From positions 1,116,001 to 1,180,000 of the forward strand of contig NZ_SODM01000001.1 in NCBI RefSeq assembly GCF_004368785.1: a DNA stretch of 64,000 bases, in the 5' to 3' direction. The notes under the pieces are model-generated. The model was not told the origin of the DNA and made no database searches. It saw only the letters and a program-made list of their open reading frames with translations. The DNA comes from Flavobacterium sp. 270 (lineage in GTDB: Bacteria; Bacteroidota; Bacteroidia; Flavobacteriales; Flavobacteriaceae). The first letter of the stretch is position 1. Every line of letters begins with the position of its first letter. Positions 23,748-33,384 of the stretch are shown piece after piece. Both the position numbers and the translations under genes were made by a program.

Positions 23748-25535
23748 ATGATGAAATTGAAACACTTTATTTCTCTTTTTTTACTTCTTTGTTTGTTATT
23801 TTCCTGCAAAGAAAATCAAGTTACAAAAGCTACCGTAAAACAAGATCTGTTTATTGATTTAAATAAATTAAACAATGAAATTGTACAATTTCAAAAAATT
23901 GTGAATGCCAACAAATCACAAAAAGAAATTGTAGAACAGTTTAAAAAATCCCGTCTGGCTTATAAAAAAGTAGAATGGGCTGTTGAATATTTCATTCCCG
24001 AAACGGCCAGATTTATGAATGGGCCGGCATTGGATGAAATGGAACTGGAAGAAAACAGATCTTTTGAACCGCATGGTTTTCAGGTTATAGAAGAACTTAT
24101 TTACCCTGAGTATACTATTGAAAGTAAAGAAGATTTAGTGCGGGAAATTAAAATATTTGCTTCGAATATAAAACAGGTAAAAAATACTTTTGAGGTTATT
24201 ACAATAAGTAATGATCATGTTTTAGACGGAATTCAGCAAAATGTTTTTAGAGTAATTGCTTTGGGAATTACCGGTTTTGACAGTCCAATTTTACAATCTT
24301 CAATTCCAGAAGCGGGCGCAAGTTTAATTAGCATTTCTAGTTATCTTGAAAAAATTAATGCCAACAGCAAAACACTTGCAGAATTAAAAAAGCTGACTCA
24401 AAAAGCACAGGAATATTGTTGGGCCAATACTAATTTCAACAACTTTAACAGGGCCGTTTTTATAACAGAATATCTCAATCCGATTTCTAAAAAATTAAAA
24501 GCTTTCCAGAAAGAAGAGAAGATAAAAAACATTAAAAAAAGCAGCCCGCTAAAACCAACAGCAGTAACGTTGTTTGACAAAGATGCATTTGATGTTAATG
24601 GTTTTGTTCTTTCTGAGGATTATAACTATACAGGCGATAAAGCTGTTTTGGGCGAAAAATTATTTTATGACCAAAAACTTTCTAAAAACAAAGACAGAAG
24701 TTGTGCAACCTGCCATCATCCGGAAAAAGCGTTTACAGATGGATTAAAAACAAATGTTTCGCTAAATGGCAGTAATCTAATGAGAAACACGCCTACCCTA
24801 ACCTATGCTTCGCTACAAAACGCCCAATTTTGGGATATGCGACAGTTAGATTTAGAAAAACAAAGTATGGATGTGATTCAGAATAAAGACGAAATGCATG
24901 GTTCATTACAAGATATTCATGCTCAGATTTTATTGGATGATGGATATATCAAGCTTTTCAAAAAAGCCTATCCAAAAACAGCAAAGCCAGAAGCATGGCA
25001 AATTCAGAATGCGATTGCCAGTTATGTACGATCTTTAAATTCTTTTGATTCGAAGTTTGATCTTTATATGCGAGGACAACAAAATAACCTGACAAATCAG
25101 GAAATTGAAGGAATGAATCTTTTTATGGGAAAAGCAAAATGTGCAACCTGTCACTTTACTCCTCTCTTTAACGGAACTGTTCCGCCAAGTTATTCTAAAA
25201 CAGAACATGAGGTGATAGGAATTCCAAAAGATATTTCCGGAAAATCCTTAAGTCCAGATACCGGACGCTATTTATATAATCAAATGCCTCAGTTGGTTGG
25301 AGCTTTCAAAACGCCAACATTGAGAAATGCTGCTATAACAGCACCATATATGCACAATGGTGTTTATAAAACCTTAGAAGAAGTTGTAGCTTTTTATAAC
25401 AAAGGCGGTGGAAAAGGTTTAGGATATGCCGTAGACAATCAAACGCTTCCTTTTGATGAATTAAAATTGAATGTAAAAGAAGAAAAAGCATTAGTTGTCT
25501 TCATGAAAACCCTAACGGATAAAAGATACCAATAA
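23748..25535 (+). CDS. Di-haem cytochrome c peroxidase with N-terminal helical domain
   Basis: 595 residues. A lipoprotein signal ends in LLFSC. Residues about 30-265 form a helical domain with EPHGFQVIEELIYPE near 112, reminiscent of imelysin/EfeO-type periplasmic metal-binding domains but without a clear GxHxxE. Residues about 290-595 are a MauG/CcpA peroxidase with two haem motifs, CATCH at C319 and C465, and a distal MHNGVY motif. It probably reduces peroxide or oxidises a partner in the periplasm. The fusion of both parts in one lipoprotein is the notable point; the ordinary CcpA length is about 330-350. The gene ends before a strong hairpin. Confidence 0.85.
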   Translation: MMKLKHFISLFLLLCLLFSCKENQVTKATVKQDLFIDLNKLNNEIVQFQKIVNANKSQKEIVEQFKKSRLAYKKVEWAVEYFIPETARFMNGPALDEMELEENRSFEPHGFQVIEELIYPEYTIESKEDLVREIKIFASNIKQVKNTFEVITISNDHVLDGIQQNVFRVIALGITGFDSPILQSSIPEAGASLISISSYLEKINANSKTLAELKKLTQKAQEYCWANTNFNNFNRAVFITEYLNPISKKLKAFQKEEKIKNIKKSSPLKPTAVTLFDKDAFDVNGFVLSEDYNYTGDKAVLGEKLFYDQKLSKNKDRSCATCHHPEKAFTDGLKTNVSLNGSNLMRNTPTLTYASLQNAQFWDMRQLDLEKQSMDVIQNKDEMHGSLQDIHAQILLDDGYIKLFKKAYPKTAKPEAWQIQNAIASYVRSLNSFDSKFDLYMRGQQNNLTNQEIEGMNLFMGKAKCATCHFTPLFNGTVPPSYSKTEHEVIGIPKDISGKSLSPDTGRYLYNQMPQLVGAFKTPTLRNAAITAPYMHNGVYKTLEEVVAFYNKGGGKGLGYAVDNQTLPFDELKLNVKEEKALVVFMKTLTDKRYQ

Positions 25536-25560
25536 AACCAAACTATATTATTACAAACAA

Positions 25561-25588
25561 AAACGCTGAGAATTTCTCAGCGTTTTTT
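25561..25588. terminator. Hairpin terminator, left edge of the relic
   Basis: AAACGCTGAGA, loop ATT, TCTCAGCGTTT, then T3. It serves the plus-strand peroxidase gene and the minus-strand truncated gene. It is the exact reverse complement of the hairpin at 27170-27194. Confidence 0.88.
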
Positions 25589-25592
25589 ATTC

Positions 25593-26171
25593 TTAGTTTT
25601 CTATAAACAAACGATACGGAAATACATTTGACGATCTGCTTTTTAAGTGTTTCATAAAGCTCTCGCACAAATAATCCCACTCCGTTGTAGATAATTTTTC
25701 TTTTTCTACCGAATTTGCTTTTATAAAAATATCAACCGTTCTACTGAATCCGGCCTTTAAAGAAATTTCTTTTCGCGTTCCTTTTTCAATTCTGACATCA
25801 GAAATTGTATTTTTAAAATGATTAAAACTCAATGCTTTTATATCGGCTGCGGTTACAATTCTTCCGTGTGTCAACAAAGCGTTGCGATACGCCAGAATTC
25901 GGTCTCTATTATTTTGCTTGTTTGTACCGCCTACAGTATTCGTCATTAAAGTTATCTGCCCGCTTACAAAAAACATATCGTCTGAAGATCCTAAAATTGT
26001 TCCAGCTTTTATATCATTTCCTTCTTCGGCGCAAGTTGACCAATAATTTATTCCAAATGATTTATTTGCAGATTCCGCATTTTTTGGTCGAATCATTAAA
26101 TAGGGATCATTGTTTTTAGTGAAATTAGTTTCTTTGGCCTGTTGCTCTACCGAAGCGAGTAATTGGTTCAT
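25593..26171 (-). pseudogene. 5'-truncated T6SS baseplate-like (TssF-like) gene, C-terminal part
   Basis: 192 residues remain. The segment AYRNALLTHGRIVTAADIKAL with TNTVGGTNKQNNRDR before it and PYRLFIEN at the end resembles the C-terminal region of TssF-like or related baseplate proteins of Bacteroidetes secretion systems. The family normally exceeds 550 residues, so about two thirds at the N-terminus is missing. The first ATG is at 26171 and an in-frame TAA lies about 13 codons upstream, inside ClpV-like sequence of the opposite strand. There is no signal of internal decay. The assignment rests on my memory of motif wording, so the family is probable, the truncation is fairly clear. Confidence 0.55.
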
Positions 26172-27143
26172 TTCACCGGAATTCCTGCAGGAAAATTAAA
26201 AGCAGAAGAAAAACAGAAACTCAACTCTATTGAACAAGTTTTAGCTCAGCGCGTTATCGGTCAAGATCACTGTATTGCAACTATTGCAGGTTCGATTTTA
26301 GAATCGCGCTCCGGATTAAGCAAAGCCGGACAACCCATTGCTTCTTTCTTCTTTCTAGGACCAACTGGAACTGGAAAAACGGAGCTTGCAAAAAGTCTGG
26401 CAGAATTTCTTTTTGATGATGAAAATGCCATCATCCGTTTTGATATGTCCGAGTTTAAGGAAGAACATTCTGCCGCGCTGTTGTATGGTGCGCCTCCGGG
26501 ATATGTGGGTTATGAAGAAGGCGGCTTGCTAGTGAATAAAATCAGACAAAAACCATATTCCATAGTTTTATTTGATGAAATTGAGAAAGCACATACTTCT
26601 GTTTATGATGTTTTTCTTCAAATTATGGATGAAGGAAAACTGCATGATCGATTAGGAAAAGAAGGTGATTTTTCTAATGCTATCATTCTTTTTACATCAA
26701 ATATTGGAGCAGATCATATTGTAGAAACTTTCAATCAAAATCAAATTCCGACACCAAGTTCTTTAATGGAAATTATGGCTAATTATTTTAGACCTGAGTT
26801 TTTAGGACGTCTGACCGAAATTATTCCGTTTGCTCCTATCAGTAAAGAAAATGCACTAAAAATATTTGAAATTCATCTTAAAAAAGAGTTTTTAGATTTA
26901 CTAAAAACGATGAATATTACTGTTGAAATTCCGCTTGAAGCCAAACGTTTTCTTGCTGAAAATGGGTTTAATAATAAATATGGTGCAAGACCCATAAAAA
27001 GTATTATAAAAAGCCATTTGAGAAGACCGTTGGCTAAAAAAATCATTTCCGGAGAAGTAAGTGATGGTGATAAAATAATTGTTGCTATCGAAAACGGAGA
27101 AGTAAAATGGATAAAAGAAAATATTTTGGGAGTTACTATTTAA
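26163..27143 (+). pseudogene. 5'-truncated ClpV/ClpB-like AAA+ ATPase, second ATPase domain only
   Basis: The readable product opens at HFTGIPAGKLKAEEK, which in ClpB/ClpV is the linker just before the second AAA domain (WTGIPxxKL). It then has FFLGPTGTGKTELAK (Walker A), VLFDEIEKAH (Walker B), the arginine finger region LGRLTEI and the C-terminal AAA lid with GARPIKSII. ClpB/ClpV proteins have about 850 residues with two AAA domains, so the whole N-terminal half is absent. Directly before the TTG at 26163 stands an in-frame TAA. It overlaps the divergent truncated gene by 9 nt, so nothing of either missing half survives between them. Confidence 0.75.
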
Positions 27144-27167
27144 GTTAATATTAATTAACCGCATAAA

Positions 27168-27197
27168 AAAAACGCTGAGAAATTCTCAGCGTTTTTT
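27168..27197. terminator. Hairpin terminator, right edge of the relic
   Basis: AAACGCTGAGA, loop AAT, TCTCAGCGTTT, then T3 (arms 27170-27180 and 27184-27194). It is shared by the truncated ClpV-like gene and the convergent parC, and is an inverted copy of the hairpin at 25561-25585. Confidence 0.88.
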
Positions 27198-27204
27198 GTT
27201 TATT

Positions 27205-29925
27205 TTAATCTAAAACCAAACCTATTTGACCGTCATCATCAAGTTCTGTTCCAACAGAATCTTCTTCTGGTAATTCTGGTTTTTCTGGAATTTCCTCTAT
27301 TGGTTCTTCAAAAGGCAGTGGTTCTAATAAATTTACCTGTCTTAATTTATCAGCTGTTAATTGATTTCCTAAAGCTTTAAAACCTTTTACAGCAATAAAA
27401 TCTTCAACATCAATATGTAAATCTTCTTTCTGAACTCCTTTCACTTTCGCAAAAACCAATTGCGCCATCGGACGATAATCTGTCGAAACGATTTCTAATT
27501 GCGAATTTGGATGATCTGTAATGAAACTTTCTTCTTTTCCTTCACTTTCCACAAGAAAACGTTTTAAGAAATAACGTTCTTTTTCTCCGTCGTAATAAAT
27601 AGCCGAAATTGGTTTTTTCGGTTTCCATTTTTCCAGAACAATCATATCTTCATCAAAGTGCGTTGACAATTCAGGAATAATAACCTTCAATTTACCAGAT
27701 TGGCTGATTACTAATATTTTATCACTTGGCTTAAATTCTCCCAATAATTCACCTCTTGCATCAACATTTAGACGTTTTACCGTATCATCAAACCAAACTT
27801 TTCTTGGAAGTAAGGTCGAAATTCCTTTCTCTTTTAATTCGATTTTCTTGATCGGATATTTAGTTACTAAATTTCCTTTTGAAGCTCGGCCTTTAATAGC
27901 CAAAGCAGCAAAATCTATATCGAATTTCAATTTCTTAATCGTTCCTATCTGGCGAAGTAAAATAGTAACTACCTCAGCTTCTCCGTTTGGATTATGAGAA
28001 AAATATACAACTTGCGAACCGTTTGTTCCGTTTGTCAAATCATAAGGTTTATCTCTTGTAACTCCCGTAACGTTGAAACGTTTAATATAAGACGGACCCG
28101 ACTTTCCGTCACGATAAATCATATTGTAAATCGTGCGTTTATCGCTTTTGTCAAAAACGGCAATATGAATGATATCTTTACCCACAAACGTTTTGGCATC
28201 GACTTTTGTAATCATCATTTTACCATCTCGTAAAAACACAATTACATCATCAATATCCGAACAATCGGCTACGTATTCGTCTTTTTTCAAACTTGTTCCT
28301 ACGAAACCTTCTTCTCTATTTACATACAGTTTTGTGTTTCTTAAAACCACTTTTGTAGCCTCAACATTATCAAAAACACGAAGTTCAGTTTGGCGTTCGC
28401 GACCTTTTCCGTATTTCTCTTTTAGTTTGGTGAAATAAGCAATGGCAAAATCAACTAGATGCTCTAAATGATGCTCTACTTCTTTCATTTCGTCTTCTAA
28501 CCTTGCGATCAAATCATCGGCTTTATCAGAGTCGAAACGCGTAATACGAATCATCGGAATCTGCGTTAATCTTTGCAAATCATCATCGTTTATTTCTCTA
28601 ACGAATAATTTTTTGAAAGGCTCAAATCGATCGTACAAGTATTTGTACAATGATTCTCTGTCTCCGTATAATTTAAAGTCAATGTACATTTCTTCACGAA
28701 TGAAGATTTTTTCTAAAGTAGAAAAATGCCATTTATTTTTTAATTCTTCTAATTGAATTTCTAATTCCTGACGCAATAAATCAACGGTTCTTTCTGTCGA
28801 AATTTTCAACATATGAGAAACTCCGATAAATAACGGCTTATTGTCTTCGATAACACAACCTAAAGGCGCTACAGAAGTTTCGCAGGCTGTAAAAGCAAAC
28901 AAAGCATCAATTGTTTTGTCTGGAGAAACGCCTGGGAAAAGATGAATTAAAATCTCAACGTCTGCCGCCGTATTGTCTTCAATTTTCTTGATTTTGATTT
29001 TACCTTTATCATTGGCTTTCAAAATACTATCAATCAAAGTTGTTGTATTGGTCGAGAACGGGATCTGCGTAATTACCAGAGTATTTTTGTCTAATTGGGC
29101 AATTTTAGCACGCACGCGCACACGTCCGCCACGCAATCCATCATTATAGTTGGATACATCTGCAATACCCTGCGTCATAAAATCCGGGTAAAGCGTAAAT
29201 GGTTTTCCTTTTAATATTTTAATCGAAGCATCGATTAATTCGTTGAAGTTATGAGGCAAAACTTTCGTCGAAAGTCCAACCGCAATACCTTCTGCTCCTT
29301 GTGCCAAAAGCAACGGAAATTTTACCGGTAGATTATTTGGTTCTGCACGACGACCATCGTATGAAACACCCCAATCGGTAATTTTTGGAGAATACAAAAC
29401 CTCTAAAGCAAACTTAGATAAACGCGCCTCGATATAACGCGAAGCCGCCGCACCGTCGCCTGTTAGTATATTTCCCCAGTTTCCCTGGCAGTCAATCAAT
29501 AAATCTTTTTGGCCAATTTGCACCATTGCATCACCAATACTCGCATCTCCGTGTGGGTGATACTGCATGGTGTGGCCAACTACATTGGCAACTTTATTAT
29601 AACGACCGTCATCCAACTCTTTAAGCGAGTGCATAATACGACGCTGTACAGGTTTAAAACCGTCTTCGATAGCAGGAACAGCACGCTCTAGAATTACGTA
29701 CGAAGCATAGTCCAAAAACCAGTCTTTGTACATTCCGGTTACTTTCGTAATAACGTCTTCTCCTTCTTCTTCCTGATTTTCGTAAAAATGCTGTCCTTCA
29801 AATTGCTTAGCATCTACATCAATAATTTCGTCTGAATCATCGTCTTGATTTTCATCATTCTGATTTTCATCGTAATTATTTTCGTCTTCGTTTGGAATTA
29901 TGTTATCGTCTTCTTCGTCTTTCAT
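27205..29925 (-). CDS. parC: DNA topoisomerase IV subunit A
   Basis: 906 residues. The catalytic Tyr is Y164 in AASRYIEARL; the QRR-type segment KPVQRRIMHSL and YHPHGDASIGDAM are intact. A very acidic N-terminal tail (residues 1-60, many D, E and N) precedes the winged-helix domain. The C-terminal beta-pinwheel lacks a recognisable GyrA box, which favours topoisomerase IV over gyrase. Upstream on the same strand lie a 42-residue membrane protein and parE. It relaxes and decatenates DNA with ParE as an A2B2 tetramer in the cytosol. Confidence 0.92.
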   Translation of the reverse strand: MKDEEDDNIIPNEDENNYDENQNDENQDDDSDEIIDVDAKQFEGQHFYENQEEEGEDVITKVTGMYKDWFLDYASYVILERAVPAIEDGFKPVQRRIMHSLKELDDGRYNKVANVVGHTMQYHPHGDASIGDAMVQIGQKDLLIDCQGNWGNILTGDGAAASRYIEARLSKFALEVLYSPKITDWGVSYDGRRAEPNNLPVKFPLLLAQGAEGIAVGLSTKVLPHNFNELIDASIKILKGKPFTLYPDFMTQGIADVSNYNDGLRGGRVRVRAKIAQLDKNTLVITQIPFSTNTTTLIDSILKANDKGKIKIKKIEDNTAADVEILIHLFPGVSPDKTIDALFAFTACETSVAPLGCVIEDNKPLFIGVSHMLKISTERTVDLLRQELEIQLEELKNKWHFSTLEKIFIREEMYIDFKLYGDRESLYKYLYDRFEPFKKLFVREINDDDLQRLTQIPMIRITRFDSDKADDLIARLEDEMKEVEHHLEHLVDFAIAYFTKLKEKYGKGRERQTELRVFDNVEATKVVLRNTKLYVNREEGFVGTSLKKDEYVADCSDIDDVIVFLRDGKMMITKVDAKTFVGKDIIHIAVFDKSDKRTIYNMIYRDGKSGPSYIKRFNVTGVTRDKPYDLTNGTNGSQVVYFSHNPNGEAEVVTILLRQIGTIKKLKFDIDFAALAIKGRASKGNLVTKYPIKKIELKEKGISTLLPRKVWFDDTVKRLNVDARGELLGEFKPSDKILVISQSGKLKVIIPELSTHFDEDMIVLEKWKPKKPISAIYYDGEKERYFLKRFLVESEGKEESFITDHPNSQLEIVSTDYRPMAQLVFAKVKGVQKEDLHIDVEDFIAVKGFKALGNQLTADKLRQVNLLEPLPFEEPIEEIPEKPELPEEDSVGTELDDDGQIGLVLD

Positions 29926-29946
29926 TTATTTTGATTCCGAAATTAT

Positions 29947-30075
29947 TTATTTAACCTTACTATTTTCAATTGCATTCTGATTGTCTTTCTTTTTTAAACT
30001 TTTAATTATAAAAAAAGTAAGAGCAAAACTCAAAATGAACGCAATTATCATGTAAATCAATGTTTTCTTATTCAT
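29947..30075 (-). CDS. Small membrane protein between parE and parC, 42 residues
   Basis: Begins MNKKTLIYMIIAFILSF and has one hydrophobic helix (residues about 4-24) followed by a charged Lys/Asn/Gln tail. The ATG lies 5 nt after the parE stop and its stop 21 nt before parC, so the gene sits inside the topoisomerase operon. Function unknown; the tight spacing makes it likely to be translated. Confidence 0.6.
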   Translation of the reverse strand: MNKKTLIYMIIAFILSFALTFFIIKSLKKKDNQNAIENSKVK

Positions 30076-30080
30076 ATTTT

Positions 30081-31949
30081 CTAAGCTTCTTCAAGTTCAT
30101 CAATTTCTACCTTCAGATTCTTGATAATAAACTCTTGTCTGTCCGGCGTATTTTTTCCCATATAGAAAGATAATAATTGCTCTATCGACGTATTTTTATC
30201 CATCATAATTGGATCAAGGCGAATGGTATCTCCAATAAAGTTTTTGAACTCGTCTGGCGAAATCTCTCCTAAACCTTTAAATCGGGTGATTTCCGGTTTT
30301 GGTTTTAGTTTTTCTATCGCGTCTTTTCTTTCTTCTTCAGAATAACAGTAAATGGTTTCTTTTTTGTTTCGAACTCTGAAAAGTGGCGTTTGTAAAATAT
30401 ACAAATGTCCTTCTTTTATTAATTCTGGGAAAAACTGTAAAAAGAATGTAATCAACAACAAACGAATGTGCATTCCGTCGACATCGGCATCGGTTGCAAT
30501 TACGATGTTATTGTATCGTAGTTTCTCTAATCCGTCTTCGATATCTAATGCGGCTTGAAGTAAATTGAATTCTTCGTTTTCATACACGATTTTTTTACTC
30601 ATTCCGTATGAATTCAAAGGCTTACCACGTAAACTAAAAACGGCTTGCGTATTTACGTCGCGCGACTTTGTAATTGATCCCGAAGCCGAATCTCCCTCAG
30701 TAATAAAAAGTGTACTTTCTAAATTTCTTGGGTTTTTGGTATCTGGAAGATGCGCGCGGCAATCTCTTAATTTTTTATTATGAAGATTGGCTTTTTTAGC
30801 ACGGTCTGTGGCCAGTTTTCTAATTCCTGATAACTCTTTACGCTCGCGTTCTGCCTGAAGGATTTTACGCAATAAGGCTTCTGCTGTCTGTGTATTTTTG
30901 TGTAAATAATTATCAAGTTTAGTTTTAACAAAATCATTTACAAAAGTACGAACAGAAACTGCCGGTGTTCCATCATCAGAACCCATATCTGTAGAACCTA
31001 ATTTGGTTTTGGTCTGAGACTCAAAAACCGGTTCCATTACTTTAATACTAATCGCACTTACAATGGATTTACGAACGTCTGATGCTTCAAAGTTTTTATT
31101 GTAAAACTCACGAATGGTTTTTACAATTGCTTCTCTGTAAGCCGCTAAGTGCGTTCCTCCCTGCGTGGTGTTCTGACCGTTTACAAAAGAGTGATATTCT
31201 TCGCTGTATTGTGTTTTACTGTGCGTTAGGGCGATTTCGATATCGTGATCTTTCAAATGAATAATCGGATATTCTAAATCTTCTTCATTAATGGTTTCTT
31301 CTAATAAATCACGAAGACCATTTTCTGAAATGTATTTTTCGCCATTAAAAATAATCGTCAATCCATTGTTTAGGTAACAATAGTTTTTGACCATTTTAAT
31401 AACATATTCTAAACGGAATTTAAAGTTTTTAAAGATCGATTCGTCTGGCGTAAAAGTGACTTTTGTTCCTTTACGTTTTGTAGTATCGATAACATCTTCT
31501 TCCTGAACCAGGTTTCCTGCAGAGAATTCTGCAGCTTTTTGTTTATCGTCACGAACAGATTCTACACGGAAATAATCAGACAAAGCATTTACGGCTTTTG
31601 TTCCGACACCGTTAAGACCAACTGATTTCTGAAAAGCTTTAGAATCGTACTTTCCTCCGGTGTTCATTTTCGAAACTACATCGACTACTTTACCCAACGG
31701 AATTCCACGTCCGTAATCACGAACAGAAACTGTTTTGTCTTTTATTGTTACCTCAATAGTTTTTCCGGCACCCATAACGAATTCATCGATACAGTTGTCA
31801 AGAACCTCTTTTAAAAGAATATAAATACCATCATCCGGTGATGATCCGTCCCCTAATTTCCCGATGTACATACCCGGACGCATACGAATATGTTCCTTCC
31901 AATCGAGTGAACGAATATTATCTTCGTTGTATTGATTTTGCTCTAGCAT
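30081..31949 (-). CDS. parE: DNA topoisomerase IV subunit B
   Basis: GHKL ATPase subunit. [30 protein letters not shown] (ATP site) and [10 protein letters not shown] are visible, as are the TOPRIM motifs [11 protein letters not shown] and [11 protein letters not shown]. About 622 residues from the ATG at 31949 ([15 protein letters not shown], the family-like start); the frame opens at 31991. First gene of the parE - small protein - parC operon. Confidence 0.93.
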   Translation of the reverse strand: MLEQNQYNEDNIRSLDWKEHIRMRPGMYIGKLGDGSSPDDGIYILLKEVLDNCIDEFVMGAGKTIEVTIKDKTVSVRDYGRGIPLGKVVDVVSKMNTGGKYDSKAFQKSVGLNGVGTKAVNALSDYFRVESVRDDKQKAAEFSAGNLVQEEDVIDTTKRKGTKVTFTPDESIFKNFKFRLEYVIKMVKNYCYLNNGLTIIFNGEKYISENGLRDLLEETINEEDLEYPIIHLKDHDIEIALTHSKTQYSEEYHSFVNGQNTTQGGTHLAAYREAIVKTIREFYNKNFEASDVRKSIVSAISIKVMEPVFESQTKTKLGSTDMGSDDGTPAVSVRTFVNDFVKTKLDNYLHKNTQTAEALLRKILQAERERKELSGIRKLATDRAKKANLHNKKLRDCRAHLPDTKNPRNLESTLFITEGDSASGSITKSRDVNTQAVFSLRGKPLNSYGMSKKIVYENEEFNLLQAALDIEDGLEKLRYNNIVIATDADVDGMHIRLLLITFFLQFFPELIKEGHLYILQTPLFRVRNKKETIYCYSEEERKDAIEKLKPKPEITRFKGLGEISPDEFKNFIGDTIRLDPIMMDKNTSIEQLLSFYMGKNTPDRQEFIIKNLKVEIDELEEA

Positions 31950-32107
31950 AAATGAATTAGGATTTTTGGCTAATGTACCATTTCTCATCAAAAAATAAAA
32001 GCGTATTTCTTTTTTGTTATGAATAATAACAGTTTAAAATCTATTTAAATTGATTTTAAAAAAATACAACAGCTAAAAATATAAAAAATCAGTTATTTTA
32101 CAAAAAA

Positions 32108-33286
32108 TTAAGATTTAATTCCAAGTACTTCTTTTGCCAGCGCAATCATTTCGGGAGTTCCCGTATTTTTATTTTTTTCGTCAGAAAGCTTAACAACACC
32201 TTGCCATTGTCCGTGATCCGGTTTTGTTTCTGTTAATTTTATCACCATATTCATAGCCGGAAGTCCAACATCGTTGGTAAAATTGGTTCCGATTCCGAAA
32301 GACATTTTTATTTTATCTTTGCAAAAATCGGAGATGATTTTTACTTTATCAAAATTGAGTGAGTCAGAAAAAACTATCGTCTTAGATTTTGGGTCAATTC
32401 CCATTTTAACGTAATGCGAAATCACTTTCTGGGCAAATTCTACAGGATCGCCGCTGTCGTGTCTTACGCCGTCAAAAAGTTTAGAATATTTTTTATCAAA
32501 CTGGTTGAAAAATATATCTGTTGTATAAGTATCCGTTAGTGCAATTCCGAGGTCGCCGCCGTACACTTGCGTCCAATGTTCGAGTCCGATTGCGTTTGCA
32601 ACTTTAAAACCATATTGCGCCGCATGAAACATAAACCATTCGTGCGCATGAGTTCCCAGCGGACGTTTATCATTGACCATTGCAAAGTGCACATTGCTTG
32701 TTCCGATAAAACTTTCTGAGCCAAAAGTTCGAAGTGTTTCGTTTACCAAAACATGAACATCATAAGAATGGCGACGTCTCGTGCCGAATTCTAAAATAGA
32801 AACGCCTAATTTATTGTAATTATCAATTTTAGATTTTGTGATTTCTTTTATCTTTTCATCGTGCAGACGAATTAAATGATTGGCTTTGTAAAATAGCTCC
32901 GAAATTAAAGCCATTAATGGTACTTCCCACAAAATAGTTCTGTACCAAAATCCTTCAATTGTTACTTTTATTTCTGAACCTTCCTGTGTGATTGTAATTT
33001 CAGAAGGATCATAGCGATAACCTTGCAGGAAGTCTAAATAAGTAGGATCAAGATACGGACAATATTTTGCCAGATACTGTTTTTCGTCTTTTGTTAATCG
33101 TAAATCAGCCATTGCATTGACCGAGGTTCGAAGTAAATTGGCAAATCCCGGTGGGAAAATATGTTTACCGCGATTTATAAATCCATAACGAACTTTTGCC
33201 TTTGGAAAAAGCTTTATTACAGCATGCTGCATTGTAAATTTATAGAAATCGTTGTCTAAGATTGATTTCAGGAAAGTTGATTCCAT
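32108..33286 (-). CDS. pncB: Nicotinate phosphoribosyltransferase
   Basis: Makes nicotinate mononucleotide from nicotinate and PRPP with ATP, in NAD salvage. 392 residues; DNDFYKFTMQHAV at the N-terminus, EFGTRRRHSYDVH, GTSNVHFAM, HEWFMFHAAQYG and the FSDSLNFDK PRPP/phosphate region are all present. Transcription is from the minus strand; an 8-bp inverted repeat at 33306-33330 lies just upstream around a possible -7 box. Confidence 0.93.
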   Translation of the reverse strand: MESTFLKSILDNDFYKFTMQHAVIKLFPKAKVRYGFINRGKHIFPPGFANLLRTSVNAMADLRLTKDEKQYLAKYCPYLDPTYLDFLQGYRYDPSEITITQEGSEIKVTIEGFWYRTILWEVPLMALISELFYKANHLIRLHDEKIKEITKSKIDNYNKLGVSILEFGTRRRHSYDVHVLVNETLRTFGSESFIGTSNVHFAMVNDKRPLGTHAHEWFMFHAAQYGFKVANAIGLEHWTQVYGGDLGIALTDTYTTDIFFNQFDKKYSKLFDGVRHDSGDPVEFAQKVISHYVKMGIDPKSKTIVFSDSLNFDKVKIISDFCKDKIKMSFGIGTNFTNDVGLPAMNMVIKLTETKPDHGQWQGVVKLSDEKNKNTGTPEMIALAKEVLGIKS

Positions 33287-33305
33287 AAGTACTAACTTTT
33301 ATACA

Positions 33306-33330
33306 CTTATTGCTAAGATACGGCAATAAG
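33306..33330 (-). promoter_or_regulatory. Possible operator around the pncB -7 box
   Basis: CTTATTGC (33306-33313) and GCAATAAG (33323-33330) form a perfect 8-bp inverted repeat with a 9-nt spacer. On the minus strand the spacer contains TATCTTAG, one base away from TAnnTTTG. An operator overlapping the promoter would suit a regulator of NAD salvage; no regulator gene is in the window. Confidence 0.4.
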
Positions 33331-33384
33331 ACAGAAGAAAGAAAATAAGAAATTACTTTAACAAACAGTTTGAGAATTTTATTT

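Noticed and set aside
27205..29925. parC considered as gyrA.
   Set aside because: I cannot find a GyrA-box motif in the C-terminal domain, and parE lies in the same operon; topoisomerase IV is the better reading.
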